Source: JBLMZW01 sp050259035 (GTDB taxonomy: Bacteria > Bacillota > Syntrophomonadia > Syntrophomonadales > DTU052). From it: a stretch of 64,000 nt of DNA. The first letter of the stretch is position 1, and each line of letters starts with the position of its first letter. Below, one piece after another: positions 27,782-37,267 of the stretch. Position numbers and translations under genes: made by a program. Where the stretch lies: the NCBI GenBank assembly GCA_050259035.1, contig JBLMZW010000188.1, positions 62,001 through 126,000 on the forward strand, written 5' to 3'. Below the pieces are notes generated by a model that worked only from the letters and a program-made list of their open reading frames with translations, was not told where the DNA came from and searched no databases.

Positions 27782-29511
27782 AGACTTCCCAGTTAATCAT
27801 GCCCACATTGCGAGAAGATCCCGGTGATGCCGAAATAATTAGCCATAAGCTATTGGTAAGAGCAGGAATGATCAGGAAGACCGCAGGAGGGATATATGTT
27901 TACCTGCCAATGGCATACCGGGTTATAAAAAAAATAATTGATATAGTACGTCAAGAGATGGACCGGGCGGGCGGACAGGAAGTCGGTTTACCCATCGTGC
28001 AACCGCGTGAACTATGGGATCAATCAGGCAGATGGCAGGTATACGGTGATGAGATGTTTCGCCTTCGGGACCGCCATCAAAGGGAGTTTTGCCTGGGTCC
28101 GACTCATGAAGAGGTTATAACTTACCTGGTAAAGAATGTTGTTAATTCATATCGGGATCTTCCAGTTCTTTTGTATCAAATTCAGGACAAGTTCAGGGAT
28201 GAGATACGCCCACGTTTCGGCCTTATGCGAGCAAGGGAATTTATTATGAAGGACCTTTACTCATTCGATATTGACGAGACAGGATTAGAAATATCGTACC
28301 AGAAGATGTATTCGGCTTATAATAGAATATTCCAAAGAATAGGGTTAGATTACCGAGTAGTAGAGGCTGATAGTGGAGCCATTGGCGGCAATTCAAGCCA
28401 TGAGTACATGGTTCTTGCCGGAAGCGGAGAGTCGGTTATCGTATTCTGTGATAAATGCGATTTTGCTGCCAATATAGAAAAAGCCGAATGCAAAATCACG
28501 GATAATATGGTACCGGAAGACATGGGAAGTCTGAAAGAAATCCAAACCACAGGGGTTAAAACTGTTGAAGACGTTGTAAAGTTCCTGGGAACAAATAGCA
28601 GTAAAATAATTAAAACTCTCATTTATCTGGCAGATGGTAAACCGGTTGCCGTCCTGGTTCGAGGTGATCGAGAGGTTAACGAGATTAAACTGAGCCATGT
28701 AATTGGTGCTAGAGAAATTGTATTGGCCAGAGAAGAAATAGTACGTGATATTACCGGATCAGAAACTGGATCAATTGGGCCCGTAGGTTTGAATATTGAT
28801 ATTTGGGCTGACAACGATATTAAGAATCTGCGTAATGCTACTGCTGGAGCCAATCGTGATGGCTATCACATAATTAATGTTAATCCGATCAGGGATTTCA
28901 AACCGACAGCATTTGTTGATATACGCAACGCTCAGGCCGGTGATTTATGTCCTCGGTGTGAAGGCATACTTAAGGAAACTCGTGGGATTGAGGTAGGGCA
29001 TATTTTTAAACTGGGTAAAAAGTACTCTGAATCAATGAATGCTCAGTTTCTTGATGAGGATGGCAACCAAATGAATATGATCATGGGTTGTTATGGAATC
29101 GGTATATCTAGAACAATGGCAGCTGCGGTAGAACAGAGGTATGACGAAAACGGAATTATATGGCCGATTTCTATTGCTCCTTTCCAGGTGATTGTTGTTC
29201 CGGTAAATATCAATGATTCTGAGCAGGCTAAGCGGGCGGAGGAAATATACTTCGCACTTCAGAAGGCCGGAATTGATGTTCTCTATGATGACCGCGACGA
29301 ACGCGCGGGTGTAAAATTTAAAGACGCAGATCTTATTGGGATCCCAATAAGAATTACGGTGGGACCGAGATCGTTGAAGGAGGGAAAAGTCGAACTAAAA
29401 GTAAGGGGCAAGAATAAAGATGTGGATCAGGTACCATTGGGGGATGTGGTAGCCACGGTGGCTGGAATCATTTCTAGTGAGATGAACTGTCAGGATGGTG
29501 GTGCGGTTTGA
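27778..29511 (+). CDS. proS: Prolyl-tRNA synthetase
   Basis: ProS charges tRNA-Pro. The 577-residue product is the bacterial type: class II motif 1 and 2 regions (GPTHEEVIT near 103, RPRFGLMRAREF near 142), an inserted YbaK-like editing domain (about 230-400), the motif 3 sequence GCYGIGISRTMAA, and a C-terminal anticodon-binding domain (about 470-565). It overlaps ispG and mgtC by 4 bases each. Confidence 0.97.
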   Translation: MKTSQLIMPTLREDPGDAEIISHKLLVRAGMIRKTAGGIYVYLPMAYRVIKKIIDIVRQEMDRAGGQEVGLPIVQPRELWDQSGRWQVYGDEMFRLRDRHQREFCLGPTHEEVITYLVKNVVNSYRDLPVLLYQIQDKFRDEIRPRFGLMRAREFIMKDLYSFDIDETGLEISYQKMYSAYNRIFQRIGLDYRVVEADSGAIGGNSSHEYMVLAGSGESVIVFCDKCDFAANIEKAECKITDNMVPEDMGSLKEIQTTGVKTVEDVVKFLGTNSSKIIKTLIYLADGKPVAVLVRGDREVNEIKLSHVIGAREIVLAREEIVRDITGSETGSIGPVGLNIDIWADNDIKNLRNATAGANRDGYHIINVNPIRDFKPTAFVDIRNAQAGDLCPRCEGILKETRGIEVGHIFKLGKKYSESMNAQFLDEDGNQMNMIMGCYGIGISRTMAAAVEQRYDENGIIWPISIAPFQVIVVPVNINDSEQAKRAEEIYFALQKAGIDVLYDDRDERAGVKFKDADLIGIPIRITVGPRSLKEGKVELKVRGKNKDVDQVPLGDVVATVAGIISSEMNCQDGGAV

Positions 29512-30173
29512 CAGACTACGAAATTATTCTAAGATTAGCACTGGCCTGTCTGCTTGGGGGGGTAATCGGACTGGAAAGGGAAAGCCTGGCTCGACCCGCA
29601 GGACTGAGAACCTATACCCTCGTCTGTGTGGGATCAGCCCTGGCAATGGTCGTTTCATTACAAATGTATTACCAGTTTCAATCTACAGTAAATGCTGATC
29701 CAGGTCGTATCGCTGCCCAGGTGGTAAGTGGAATTGGCTTCCTGGGGGCAGGAACCATAATGCGTGAAGGCGCAATAGTTAGAGGTTTAACTACAGCGGC
29801 TGGATTATGGGTTGTAGCTTGTATCGGCTTAGCAGTCGGTGCGGGAATGTTCCTTCCAGCTATTGTAGCAACAGCGCTAATTCTTTTTGTACTAATCTAT
29901 TTCTTCAAATTTGAAGGACAGGTTACGGGATTACGAGAGTATAAAGCATTTGTCATGACGGTTATTGACCGGCCCGGACAGGTAGGGAAAGTTGGCGCTG
30001 CTCTCGGGGAAATGGGTGTTCTTATAAAAAACATAGAGTTATCCAGGGTTGAAGATGAAGGTGGACTGGAAATAGAGGTTCTTCTACAAATACCCCCCAA
30101 TATGGATCCTGCCCGGGTCATTGAAAGGTTGTCTGAGGTAGAAGGCGTATATACTATTGAGCGAATAAATTAA
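29508..30173 (+). CDS. MgtC/SapB family membrane protein with C-terminal ACT-like domain
   Basis: The 221-residue protein has four to five membrane spans with the MgtC/SapB signature GGVIGLERE near 17-25, FLGAGTI and the GLTTAAGLWVVACIGLA region. Residues about 145-220 look like an ACT-type regulatory domain (MTVIDRPGQVGKVGAALGE). Family members affect magnesium homeostasis or virulence, but the molecular activity is unsettled. The start is TTG 29508, overlapping the proS stop. It lies between proS and polC, which are adjacent in many relatives. Confidence 0.85.
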   Translation: MTDYEIILRLALACLLGGVIGLERESLARPAGLRTYTLVCVGSALAMVVSLQMYYQFQSTVNADPGRIAAQVVSGIGFLGAGTIMREGAIVRGLTTAAGLWVVACIGLAVGAGMFLPAIVATALILFVLIYFFKFEGQVTGLREYKAFVMTVIDRPGQVGKVGAALGEMGVLIKNIELSRVEDEGGLEIEVLLQIPPNMDPARVIERLSEVEGVYTIERIN

Positions 30174-30292
30174 CCATGATTATACATACCTGATTGGTTG
30201 CATGGACCAGGATATGATTACTCATGGTGAGTACGGTATTCGCGAAGTCAAATACTTTATCGTGAATTACCTTAATCATGGGGAGAGCCATA

Positions 30293-33200
30293 GTGGAAAT
30301 TAAGCTACTGATTGATCAATTGGGGTGTACCATCGATGAAGATCTCACCGGAATCGTGATCGATGATGTAAATGTGTTGCCTCAATCCGCTACCTGGTTA
30401 ATTAATGTCAGAGTTAACCGACTGGTTTCAGGCCAGGTGTGGGCAATAGTAGAGGAAGCAGTTGTTGCTTCTTTCGAAGAAGTAATAACTGTAAAAATAG
30501 TAGCATTACCTAACAATAAAAGGGAGTTTATAAGTTGGATCTTGACTGAAAGAAGCGAAGAGATTTACCGACTTGTAAATGGAGTAGGTATTGATTTTAC
30601 AGATACCTACAAGGCTGAGGTTGACGACGAAGACCTCGTTTTTTGTTTTCTTGATAGGGAAAGCTGGCATAAAGCGATAGATAAGGAAATTAGCAGTGCT
30701 GTAGAAAACTGGTTGTTTGAATCTTACCGAATTCAGGTTCTAGTCAAAACCACTTGTCAGGAAGACTTGATAGAAAAATCCTGCTGTGAGTTTGTGCCTG
30801 CGGTGGAGACTCCGTTGATAGTAATCGAGCCCATGGCCAAAGGCAGAGGTAAAAAGAATGAAAACAATCCTAAACAGCCAGCCGCAAATTCCGCTAAATT
30901 AAGCATCATTTCCGACTTGCAAGAAGGGGAAAGAAATATTCGTATTGAAGGTAAAGTCTTCAATATAGTGGCACGTGACATGAAAGATGGCCGCAAGGTT
31001 ACTTCGTATTATGTAACAGACTACTCCGACAGTATTACTGTAAAAATGTTTGAACCGCCACGATTTGATAAGGATAGTTGGATAAGTGCTCGGGGTGAAA
31101 TCAGGTATGACAGTTTTGAGAAGGATTTGGCTTTGTTTGCCGATTACATTGAACCAGTTGAATCTAAGACCCGGCGGGATGAGGCAACGAATAAACGAGT
31201 AGAACTTCATCTCCACACTATGATGAGCACGATGGATGCCGTAACCGATTTAGAAGAACTGATGGCGACCGCAAAAGATATGGGACACGAATCGGTTGCC
31301 ATTACTGATCACGGGACAGTTCAAGCATTTCCTACCGCGTATAAGCTGTCAAAGCAGTATGGGATCAAAGTGATTTACGGTGTGGAAGGATATCTGTTTG
31401 ATGGACGAAAACAGGACCGTTCCTATCATATTGTCTTACTGGCAGCTACCCAGTCAGGCTTAAAAAATCTATACCAATTAGTGAGTTCATCATACATAAA
31501 CAATTTTTATCGTACACCAAGGATTTCCCGCGAAGAGTTGATTAGGTTAAGGGATGGAATCATGCTTGGCACAGCCTGCGAACGAGGTGAATTAGTAAGG
31601 GCATACTTGGGTGGGGCAGATGATTCTGAATTAGAAAGAATCGCAAATTTCTATGATTATCTTGAAATTCAGCCACTAGGGAACAATGAATTTTTAATCA
31701 GGGACAAGACTCTAAGTTCCCGAGAAGAGTTGATGAATATGAATCAAAAAATTATCGAGTTGGGAAAAAAGATTGGCAAGCCAGTAGTTGCCACTGGTGA
31801 TGTACATTTTCTTGAACCACATCACGAAGTATATCGCAGAATTCTGCAAGCGGGAAAAGGTTTCGAGGATTCTGAGAGCCAGGCCCCTTTATACTACCGG
31901 ACAACTGAGGAAATGATGCAAGAGTTTTCTTATTTGGACGAAAAAACTGCGTTGGATGTGGTAGTGAACAATCCACGCCTTATAGTTGATAAATGTGAAA
32001 AAATCAAACCGGTTCCAGACGGTAGATTTTCACCCCAGATTGACAACGCGGCAGAGAAACTTACAGATATGGTCTGGTCCCGGGCTGTTGCAATATATAG
32101 TGATCCTCTACCAAAAATAGTAGAAGAACGCTTAAAGAAAGAATTGGACTCGATAACTGGTAATGGATTCAGCGAATTGTATTTAATAGCTGTGGAACTG
32201 GTTAAGAAGAGTAATGATGATGGGTATATTGTTGGTTCGCGTGGATCGGTTGGATCTTCCCTGGTGGCTTGCCTTGCAGGTATTACTGAGGTTAACCCAC
32301 TTATACCTCATTATGTTTGCCGATGTGGTTATACAAGGTTTATCGACAACAGTGAAGCTTCCTGCGGAGCTGATTTGCCGCGGATGGACTGCCCCGAATG
32401 TGGGCTGGAGCTTAAAAGAGACGGATTTGATATTCCATTTGAAACATTTCTCGGCTTTGAAGGGGACAAGGTGCCTGACATCGATCTTAACTTTTCAAGT
32501 GATTACCAGCCAAAAGCTCATAGATTTGTAGAGGAATTGTTTGGTAAAGACCATGTATTCCGATCTGGAACCATATCAACTATTGGAGAGAAGACAGCTT
32601 ATGGGTTTGTATTAAAATATGAAGAGCAGTTTGGCAACCGATTCAGAAAGGTTGAAAGAGAACGGTTAGTCAAGGGCATTAATGGGGTTAGAAGAACTAC
32701 TGGACAACATCCCGGTGGTTTGATAATTGTACCCAATGAATATGATATCTACGATTTTTGCCCGGTCCAACACCCTGCTGATGATGCTAAGTCTGGTGTT
32801 ATTACAACTCATTTCGATTACGATGCCTTAAAAGGAAGGTTAGAAAAACTCGACATACTCGGCCATGACGGCCCGACGGTTATTAAAAATTTAGAGGATT
32901 TAACCGGCGTAGCAGCCTCTACTATCTCATTGAATGAAACCCGGACAATGGCATTATTCTCTGGCGTTGAACCATTAAGCGTTAGTAGTAAAGATATCGA
33001 ATCCGATGTGGGTACCTATGGAATACCGGAATTTGGGACTAGGTTTGTACGCCAAATGCTTGAAGTTACCAGGCCCAAAACGCTTTCGGAACTTATACGC
33101 ATATGCGGATTGGCCCACGGAACCAATGTCTGGGCCAATAATGCTCATGACCTTATTAAAGATAATGTTGCTAGTCTAAATCAGGTAATAGCGACACGGG

Positions 33201-33895
33201 ATGACATTATGATATATCTTATTGATTTGGGCTTTGATAAACATGAGGCTTTCAACATCATGGAAAAGGTTCGTGGGGGGAAAGCTCTTTCACCGGAACA
33301 GACTAATAAGATGAGAGAAAAAGGTGTACCAGAATGGTACATAGATTCCTGTCATAAGATAGGGTATGTATTCCCCAAAGCACATGCCGTAGCATATGTA
33401 ATGCTATCGTTTCGAATAGCATATTACAAGGTCTATCACCCACTGGCTTTTTACGCAAGTTTCTTTTCCATTCGGGCCTCAGACTTTGATGATGTAATAG
33501 TCCAAGGATATGAAGAGGTCAAGCGCAGATTAAAAGAGATAGATAAAATGGGGCAAGGAGCTTCACCAAAGGACAAAAACCTGGTGCCAATCCTTGAGCT
33601 TGCTTTGGAAATGTATGCCCGGGGATATGATTTCTATCCGGTTGATTTGCATCAATCCGATTCAGAAGAATTTCAGCTTCGTTCCAACGGCCTATTGCTC
33701 CCCTTTTCTGCTTTATCGGGGGTAGGGATAAACGCAGCCCGGAATATCACGGCCGCCCGTTCCCATGGTGAGTTTCAGTCAGTAGAAGATCTTCAGGAAA
33801 GGGCTCATTTAAATCGAAACATAATTGATATTTTAGAGCATAGTGGTTGTCTGACCGGCTTGGCTCAAACCGCTCAGTTTAGCCTCTTCAATTGA
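30293..33895 (+). CDS. polC: DNA polymerase III alpha subunit, PolC type, lacking the exonuclease domain
   Basis: PolC is the Gram-positive replicative polymerase. The 1200-residue product has the N-terminal domain (1-205), OB domain (about 210-295), PHP domain (HLHT near 305 onward), the Zn finger with CRCG and CPECG, catalytic PDIDLNFS near 728, the polymerase domain and a C-terminal clamp-binding QFSLF. Known PolCs are about 1430 residues and carry a DnaQ-like exonuclease inserted in PHP. Here the two PHP halves join directly near residue 372 (positions 31395-31425) and no DxE exonuclease motif exists anywhere. The nine PHP metal-ligand positions all appear present. GTG 30293, behind GGGGAGAG, was chosen over ATG 30278, which has no ribosome site. 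Confidence 0.95.
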   Translation: MEIKLLIDQLGCTIDEDLTGIVIDDVNVLPQSATWLINVRVNRLVSGQVWAIVEEAVVASFEEVITVKIVALPNNKREFISWILTERSEEIYRLVNGVGIDFTDTYKAEVDDEDLVFCFLDRESWHKAIDKEISSAVENWLFESYRIQVLVKTTCQEDLIEKSCCEFVPAVETPLIVIEPMAKGRGKKNENNPKQPAANSAKLSIISDLQEGERNIRIEGKVFNIVARDMKDGRKVTSYYVTDYSDSITVKMFEPPRFDKDSWISARGEIRYDSFEKDLALFADYIEPVESKTRRDEATNKRVELHLHTMMSTMDAVTDLEELMATAKDMGHESVAITDHGTVQAFPTAYKLSKQYGIKVIYGVEGYLFDGRKQDRSYHIVLLAATQSGLKNLYQLVSSSYINNFYRTPRISREELIRLRDGIMLGTACERGELVRAYLGGADDSELERIANFYDYLEIQPLGNNEFLIRDKTLSSREELMNMNQKIIELGKKIGKPVVATGDVHFLEPHHEVYRRILQAGKGFEDSESQAPLYYRTTEEMMQEFSYLDEKTALDVVVNNPRLIVDKCEKIKPVPDGRFSPQIDNAAEKLTDMVWSRAVAIYSDPLPKIVEERLKKELDSITGNGFSELYLIAVELVKKSNDDGYIVGSRGSVGSSLVACLAGITEVNPLIPHYVCRCGYTRFIDNSEASCGADLPRMDCPECGLELKRDGFDIPFETFLGFEGDKVPDIDLNFSSDYQPKAHRFVEELFGKDHVFRSGTISTIGEKTAYGFVLKYEEQFGNRFRKVERERLVKGINGVRRTTGQHPGGLIIVPNEYDIYDFCPVQHPADDAKSGVITTHFDYDALKGRLEKLDILGHDGPTVIKNLEDLTGVAASTISLNETRTMALFSGVEPLSVSSKDIESDVGTYGIPEFGTRFVRQMLEVTRPKTLSELIRICGLAHGTNVWANNAHDLIKDNVASLNQVIATRDDIMIYLIDLGFDKHEAFNIMEKVRGGKALSPEQTNKMREKGVPEWYIDSCHKIGYVFPKAHAVAYVMLSFRIAYYKVYHPLAFYASFFSIRASDFDDVIVQGYEEVKRRLKEIDKMGQGASPKDKNLVPILELALEMYARGYDFYPVDLHQSDSEEFQLRSNGLLLPFSALSGVGINAARNITAARSHGEFQSVEDLQERAHLNRNIIDILEHSGCLTGLAQTAQFSLFN

Positions 33896-33973
33896 CCAGG
33901 GAGGTGGGAATGATTCGAAAGATGAATAAAGGTAACAGTAAATGTTATATAAATTACCGGGGAGGGAAGCAAA

Positions 33974-34720
33974 TTGGATGAAACAAGAAACAAAAATATT
34001 GCTTGGGCACTGATCGCACTTATTCTAGCCTTGGGGCTCATTATCTCCTCCAGTTTTATAAGTAATGGCCTGGTGAAGTTTAAAAGCAGTGAAAATACAA
34101 TAACCGTCACCGGGTCAGCTAAACAACAGATTAAATCAGATCAAATTGTCTGGAATGGATCCTTTTCAGTTCAGACCGGGGATCTCAAAACGGCATACGC
34201 CGAACTTCAGAACAGTCAGAGAAAAGTCAATACATACTTGGTTAGCAAAGGGATTAGCCAGGAGGACATAGTATTTTCTTCTATAACAACGACTACTAAT
34301 TATGCAATGCTGCCAAACGGCCAGTATTCTAATAAGATCGAAGGTTATTGCTTAAGTCAGCAGGTTGAGGTTAGAACCAAAGACGTGGAAGGGGTCACTC
34401 AGTTATCCCGGGAAGCAACTGAACTAATCAATGATGGAGTAGAATTTCAATCCAACGCTCCACAGTACTATTACACAAAAATCGCTGATTTAAAGGTAAA
34501 AATGCTATCCCTGGCAACCAAGGACGCAATGAAACGAGCTGAAGAAATAGCTAAAAATACAAACAGTAGTGTTGGTGGTCTACGCAATGCGAAAATGGGT
34601 GTAATTCAGATAACTCCACTTTATTCTAATGAGATATCTGATTACGGAATGAACGATACCAGTTCCCTGGAAAAAGAGATAACCGGGGTAGTTAGTTGCA
34701 CCTTCGAGATTAAAGATTAG
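33974..34720 (+). CDS. SIMPL domain (DUF541) protein
   Basis: The 248-residue product has an N-terminal membrane helix or uncleaved signal (about 9-31) followed by a SIMPL/DUF541 domain beginning ITVTGSAKQQIKSDQ. It should face the outside of the membrane. Family members form oligomeric rings, but no general function is established. The start is TTG 33974 behind GGGGAGGG. A strong terminator follows at 34749. Confidence 0.85.
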   Translation: MDETRNKNIAWALIALILALGLIISSSFISNGLVKFKSSENTITVTGSAKQQIKSDQIVWNGSFSVQTGDLKTAYAELQNSQRKVNTYLVSKGISQEDIVFSSITTTTNYAMLPNGQYSNKIEGYCLSQQVEVRTKDVEGVTQLSREATELINDGVEFQSNAPQYYYTKIADLKVKMLSLATKDAMKRAEEIAKNTNSSVGGLRNAKMGVIQITPLYSNEISDYGMNDTSSLEKEITGVVSCTFEIKD

Positions 34721-34748
34721 TCAATTGAACAATGCAAAGGTATTTTAA

Positions 34749-34773
34749 AGAGGAGATAAGCTCCTCTTTTTTT
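34749..34773 (+). terminator. Intrinsic terminator after the SIMPL gene
   Basis: AGAGGAG (34749-34755) pairs with CTCCTCT (34761-34767), followed by seven T residues. It ends the operon that includes polC. Confidence 0.88.
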
Positions 34774-34880
34774 CATGAAGGTATAATTTATAGCAGAGTA
34801 TAACTAAGGGAACAATATTTCTCCAAAGCCATATAATGTATCATGTACTATTTGTTGAAAAGGAGGGATATTGCCGCAAA

Positions 34881-35360
34881 ATGAACAGAAGATCAAAAGA
34901 TAAATGTCCTCCCTATGATGACTACGTGTGCCCCGAAACCAATCAGGCGCTTGAAACAAGTATGCGGGGAGAAGCCGCCGCAATCAAATTTTATGCTTAT
35001 CTGGCTGAGATGGCTCCTGACCAGGACCAAAGAGAGACTATCCTTAAGATTAGAAACGACGAGATAAGGCATTTAAAGAACTTCCAGGCAGCCTATTGCT
35101 GTCGTACAGGATGTACTTATCATTACCCGGAACCTAATGTTGAACCTCCGCGCAGCTATTGCGATGGGTTGCAGCAGGCTTTTAATGACGAACAGGAAGC
35201 CTATGAATTCTACAAAATTAACATGTTTTGCAATGAAGGACGAGTGAAAAAAGCATATAATGACGCACTACTGGATGAGGCTGAGCACGGCAGGTGGTTT
35301 AACAATCTTTTAATAAGAAACGGATGTATGCATAAACAACATGAACCTCAGCCGTGTTAA
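34881..35360 (+). CDS. Cysteine-rich ferritin-like/rubrerythrin-family protein
   Basis: The 159-residue product has a ferritin-like four-helix layout with two di-iron half-sites: E near 31 plus DEIRH near 56-60, and E near 107 plus EAEH near 136-139 (positions approximate). Cysteines cluster outside the helices (CPPYDDYVCP near the start, CCRTGC in the middle, a Cys near the C-terminus), but no standard rubredoxin CxxC pair set is present. ATG 34881 lies 14 bases after AGGAGG, a rather wide gap; an in-frame ATG at 34836 lacks a ribosome site. A role in oxidative stress or iron handling is plausible; a spore-related role is also possible. Confidence 0.75.
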   Translation: MNRRSKDKCPPYDDYVCPETNQALETSMRGEAAAIKFYAYLAEMAPDQDQRETILKIRNDEIRHLKNFQAAYCCRTGCTYHYPEPNVEPPRSYCDGLQQAFNDEQEAYEFYKINMFCNEGRVKKAYNDALLDEAEHGRWFNNLLIRNGCMHKQHEPQPC

Positions 35361-35392
35361 AACACCCTTCGTGATTGATACGAGGGTTTTAG
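35359..35392 (+). terminator. Terminator after the ferritin-like gene
   Basis: ACCC with TCGT (35364-35372) pairs with ACGA and GGGT (35380-35387) with one bulged T, flanked by AAAA and TTTT. The stem begins directly at the stop codon. Confidence 0.65.
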
Positions 35393-35459
35393 CCGAGCAA
35401 AGCGGGGAATAAAGTGCCGAAGAAGTGTGGCCCGTTGGCATTCGCCGACGAGTTTCATT
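35393..35459. other. GC-rich structured intergenic segment of unknown type
   Basis: Between the terminator and the long hairpin at 35460 lies a segment much richer in G and C than its neighbours. It contains a perfect seven-pair stem CGTTGGC/GCCGACG with an ATTC loop (near 35434-35451) and a second region GAGCAAAGCGGGG. No open reading frame of note covers it. It looks like a structured RNA or the remnant of one, but it fits none of the riboswitch consensus sequences I know. Confidence 0.4.
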
Positions 35460-35502
35460 AAAGTAGAACCGCCTCTGATAATATATGAGGCGGCTTTACT
35501 TT
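35460..35502. terminator. Long two-way hairpin between convergent genes
   Basis: The arms 35460-35475 and 35487-35502 form a 16-pair stem with one A-C mismatch and one G-T pair, with CCGCCTC/GAGGCGG at its core. It lies 5 bases from the end of the minus-strand permease gene, so it probably terminates that gene. It may also terminate transcription from the left. Confidence 0.7.
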
Positions 35503-35506
35503 GCTT

Positions 35507-36943
35507 CTATTTTAATTTGCGTCTTTTAAAAAGAGGAATGGGTTGTAAAATAGATGATGGTCCGGAATAGACAGCAAGTTTACTATGCCGATATCCATAT
35601 GCTAAATAAATAGCTGTCCCAATTATCACCCAGACAACAAACCGAATCCAGGTTACCGCAGGTAGGTTAAGGGCCAGGTAACCAGAAGATACAGCGGATA
35701 ATATAGGTAAGTAGGGGGCAAATGGAACCCTAAAAGATAGATTCTCTGGAGGTACAATACGTTCTAATACCAGAACCCCAATAGATGTAACAAAAAATGC
35801 AGTCAATGTGCCGATGTTAGCCATTTCAGCCAGGGCGTAGACTGGAAGAAAGCCACCAATCAAAGCTACGAATATACCTGTAATAATTGTGATGAGATAT
35901 GGACTCTGATATCGAGGGTGTATTTGAGATAAAAAGGAAGGAATGAGTCCATCTCTGGACATGGCAAAAAATATTCGGCTTTGAGCAAAAATGGTGGCAA
36001 AAAGAACACTGCTCAATCCGGCCATAGCTCCTACAGATACGAGGAAACCGCCCCATCTTATACCGGTGGCCAGAAGTGCGGTAGCAACGGGTGCGGCAGT
36101 ATTTAGCATCCTATAAGAAACCAGACCGGTTAAAACCAGTGCTACCAGTATATATAAGATCGTTGATATACCTAGAGAGGATATTATGCCCATTGGTAGG
36201 TTTTTTTCTGGATTTCTTACTTCCTCGGCGGCGGTTGCAACAGCATCAAACCCTATATAGGCAAAAAATATTATAGCAGCTCCTTTTACAGCTCCGGTAA
36301 AACCGAAAGGAAGAAAGGGATGCCAATTAGCCGGGTTAACTCGTGTTGCACCAACAAATAGAAAAACCAGTATAACTGAAAGTTTAATAATTACAATTAT
36401 TCTGTTAAAAAGCGAGCCCTGACGGGAACCGCTTATTAACAAGAAAGTTATGACTAGCGTTATCACTACGGCTGGGAGATTAATTATTCCTCCTTGCAAT
36501 GGGGAGGTGGTAAAAAGCTTGGGTAGTGTATATCCCGCAGATTTAAATAATGTAGAAAGGTAAGCAGACCACCCTGCAGATACAGCTCCTGCCGCAACGG
36601 CATACTCTAACACCAAATTCCACCCTACCAGCCAGCCCGTGTATTCTCCTAATGTTACATAAGAGTAGGTGTAGGCACTACCAGCCAAAGGAATGGCAGT
36701 GGCCATTTCTGCGTATATCATAGCAGCCAAAACCGCGGCCACACCAGAGATAATAAAAGAAATAACCAGACCCGGGCCAGCATATTTGGCAGCAGCTATC
36801 CCGGTAAGAACGAAAATACCGGTTCCAATTATTGCCCCAATGCCGAGAGCTGTTAAGTCAAAAACTCCAAGACTCTTGGTTAGGTTATTCTTCGATTCAT
36901 CGCGTTCTCTGAAATCAATGGGTTTTCGCCGCCAAATGCTCAC
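35507..36943 (-). CDS. APC-family amino acid permease (YfnA-like)
   Basis: The 478-residue product is a 12-span amino acid-polyamine-organocation transporter. It has the consensus span 1 sequence GIGAIIGTGIFVL, EMATAIPLAGSAYTY and the FFAYIGFDAVATAAEE motif of cationic amino acid permeases. It resembles the YfnA/CAT group; the substrate is not certain. I chose GTG 36943, which follows GGTGAT and gives the usual RRKPID-type N-terminus. In-frame ATG codons at 36997 and 36988 have no ribosome site. It is one of only three minus-strand genes in the window. Confidence 0.92.
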   Translation of the reverse strand: MSIWRRKPIDFRERDESKNNLTKSLGVFDLTALGIGAIIGTGIFVLTGIAAAKYAGPGLVISFIISGVAAVLAAMIYAEMATAIPLAGSAYTYSYVTLGEYTGWLVGWNLVLEYAVAAGAVSAGWSAYLSTLFKSAGYTLPKLFTTSPLQGGIINLPAVVITLVITFLLISGSRQGSLFNRIIVIIKLSVILVFLFVGATRVNPANWHPFLPFGFTGAVKGAAIIFFAYIGFDAVATAAEEVRNPEKNLPMGIISSLGISTILYILVALVLTGLVSYRMLNTAAPVATALLATGIRWGGFLVSVGAMAGLSSVLFATIFAQSRIFFAMSRDGLIPSFLSQIHPRYQSPYLITIITGIFVALIGGFLPVYALAEMANIGTLTAFFVTSIGVLVLERIVPPENLSFRVPFAPYLPILSAVSSGYLALNLPAVTWIRFVVWVIIGTAIYLAYGYRHSKLAVYSGPSSILQPIPLFKRRKLK

Positions 36944-36997
36944 ATTATCACCATTATTGGTTTTACCTATCTGTTGGTATTTATTCATATACGGCAA

Positions 36998-37267
36998 TGC
37001 CAGTTTTTACATTACGGATAAAGATAAACTGGAGTGTAGGTTATTCCGTAGAGACATAAATAATGATATAATTCAAACGAAGGATAGTACTATAATAGAA
37101 AGAAAGGTAACGTACAATTTGGGATACGGATATATGGCTTTGGGGTAGTCTATATCCATCAAAACTATCGGAAAGGAGGATAACATTAGAAGTCTTAAGT
37201 TAAGATCCTGGGTCCATTTTTGTTTTTATTGTGGGGGTCGATTTTGCAGTCTAAAGGGGGAAGTTTT
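36998..37267. other. Intergenic region before the TPR gene
   Basis: This 270-base stretch separates two divergent genes. A TATAAT at 37091-37096 could be a -10 box for the plus strand, but no convincing -35 box lies at the right distance. A perfect ribosome-site-like AAAGGAGG at 37172-37179 has no ATG, GTG or TTG behind it. I see no RNA gene. Confidence 0.4.

Noticed and set aside
30278..33895. Possibility that polC is a frameshifted or truncated pseudogene because it is short.
   Set aside because: The frame is continuous, both ends and all polymerase motifs are present, and the missing part is exactly one domain.
35440..35502. T-box riboswitch in the ferritin-permease gap.
   Set aside because: The segment lacks the TGGN tRNA-pairing bulge and a stem I of normal length, and no synthetase or amino acid gene follows on the same strand.
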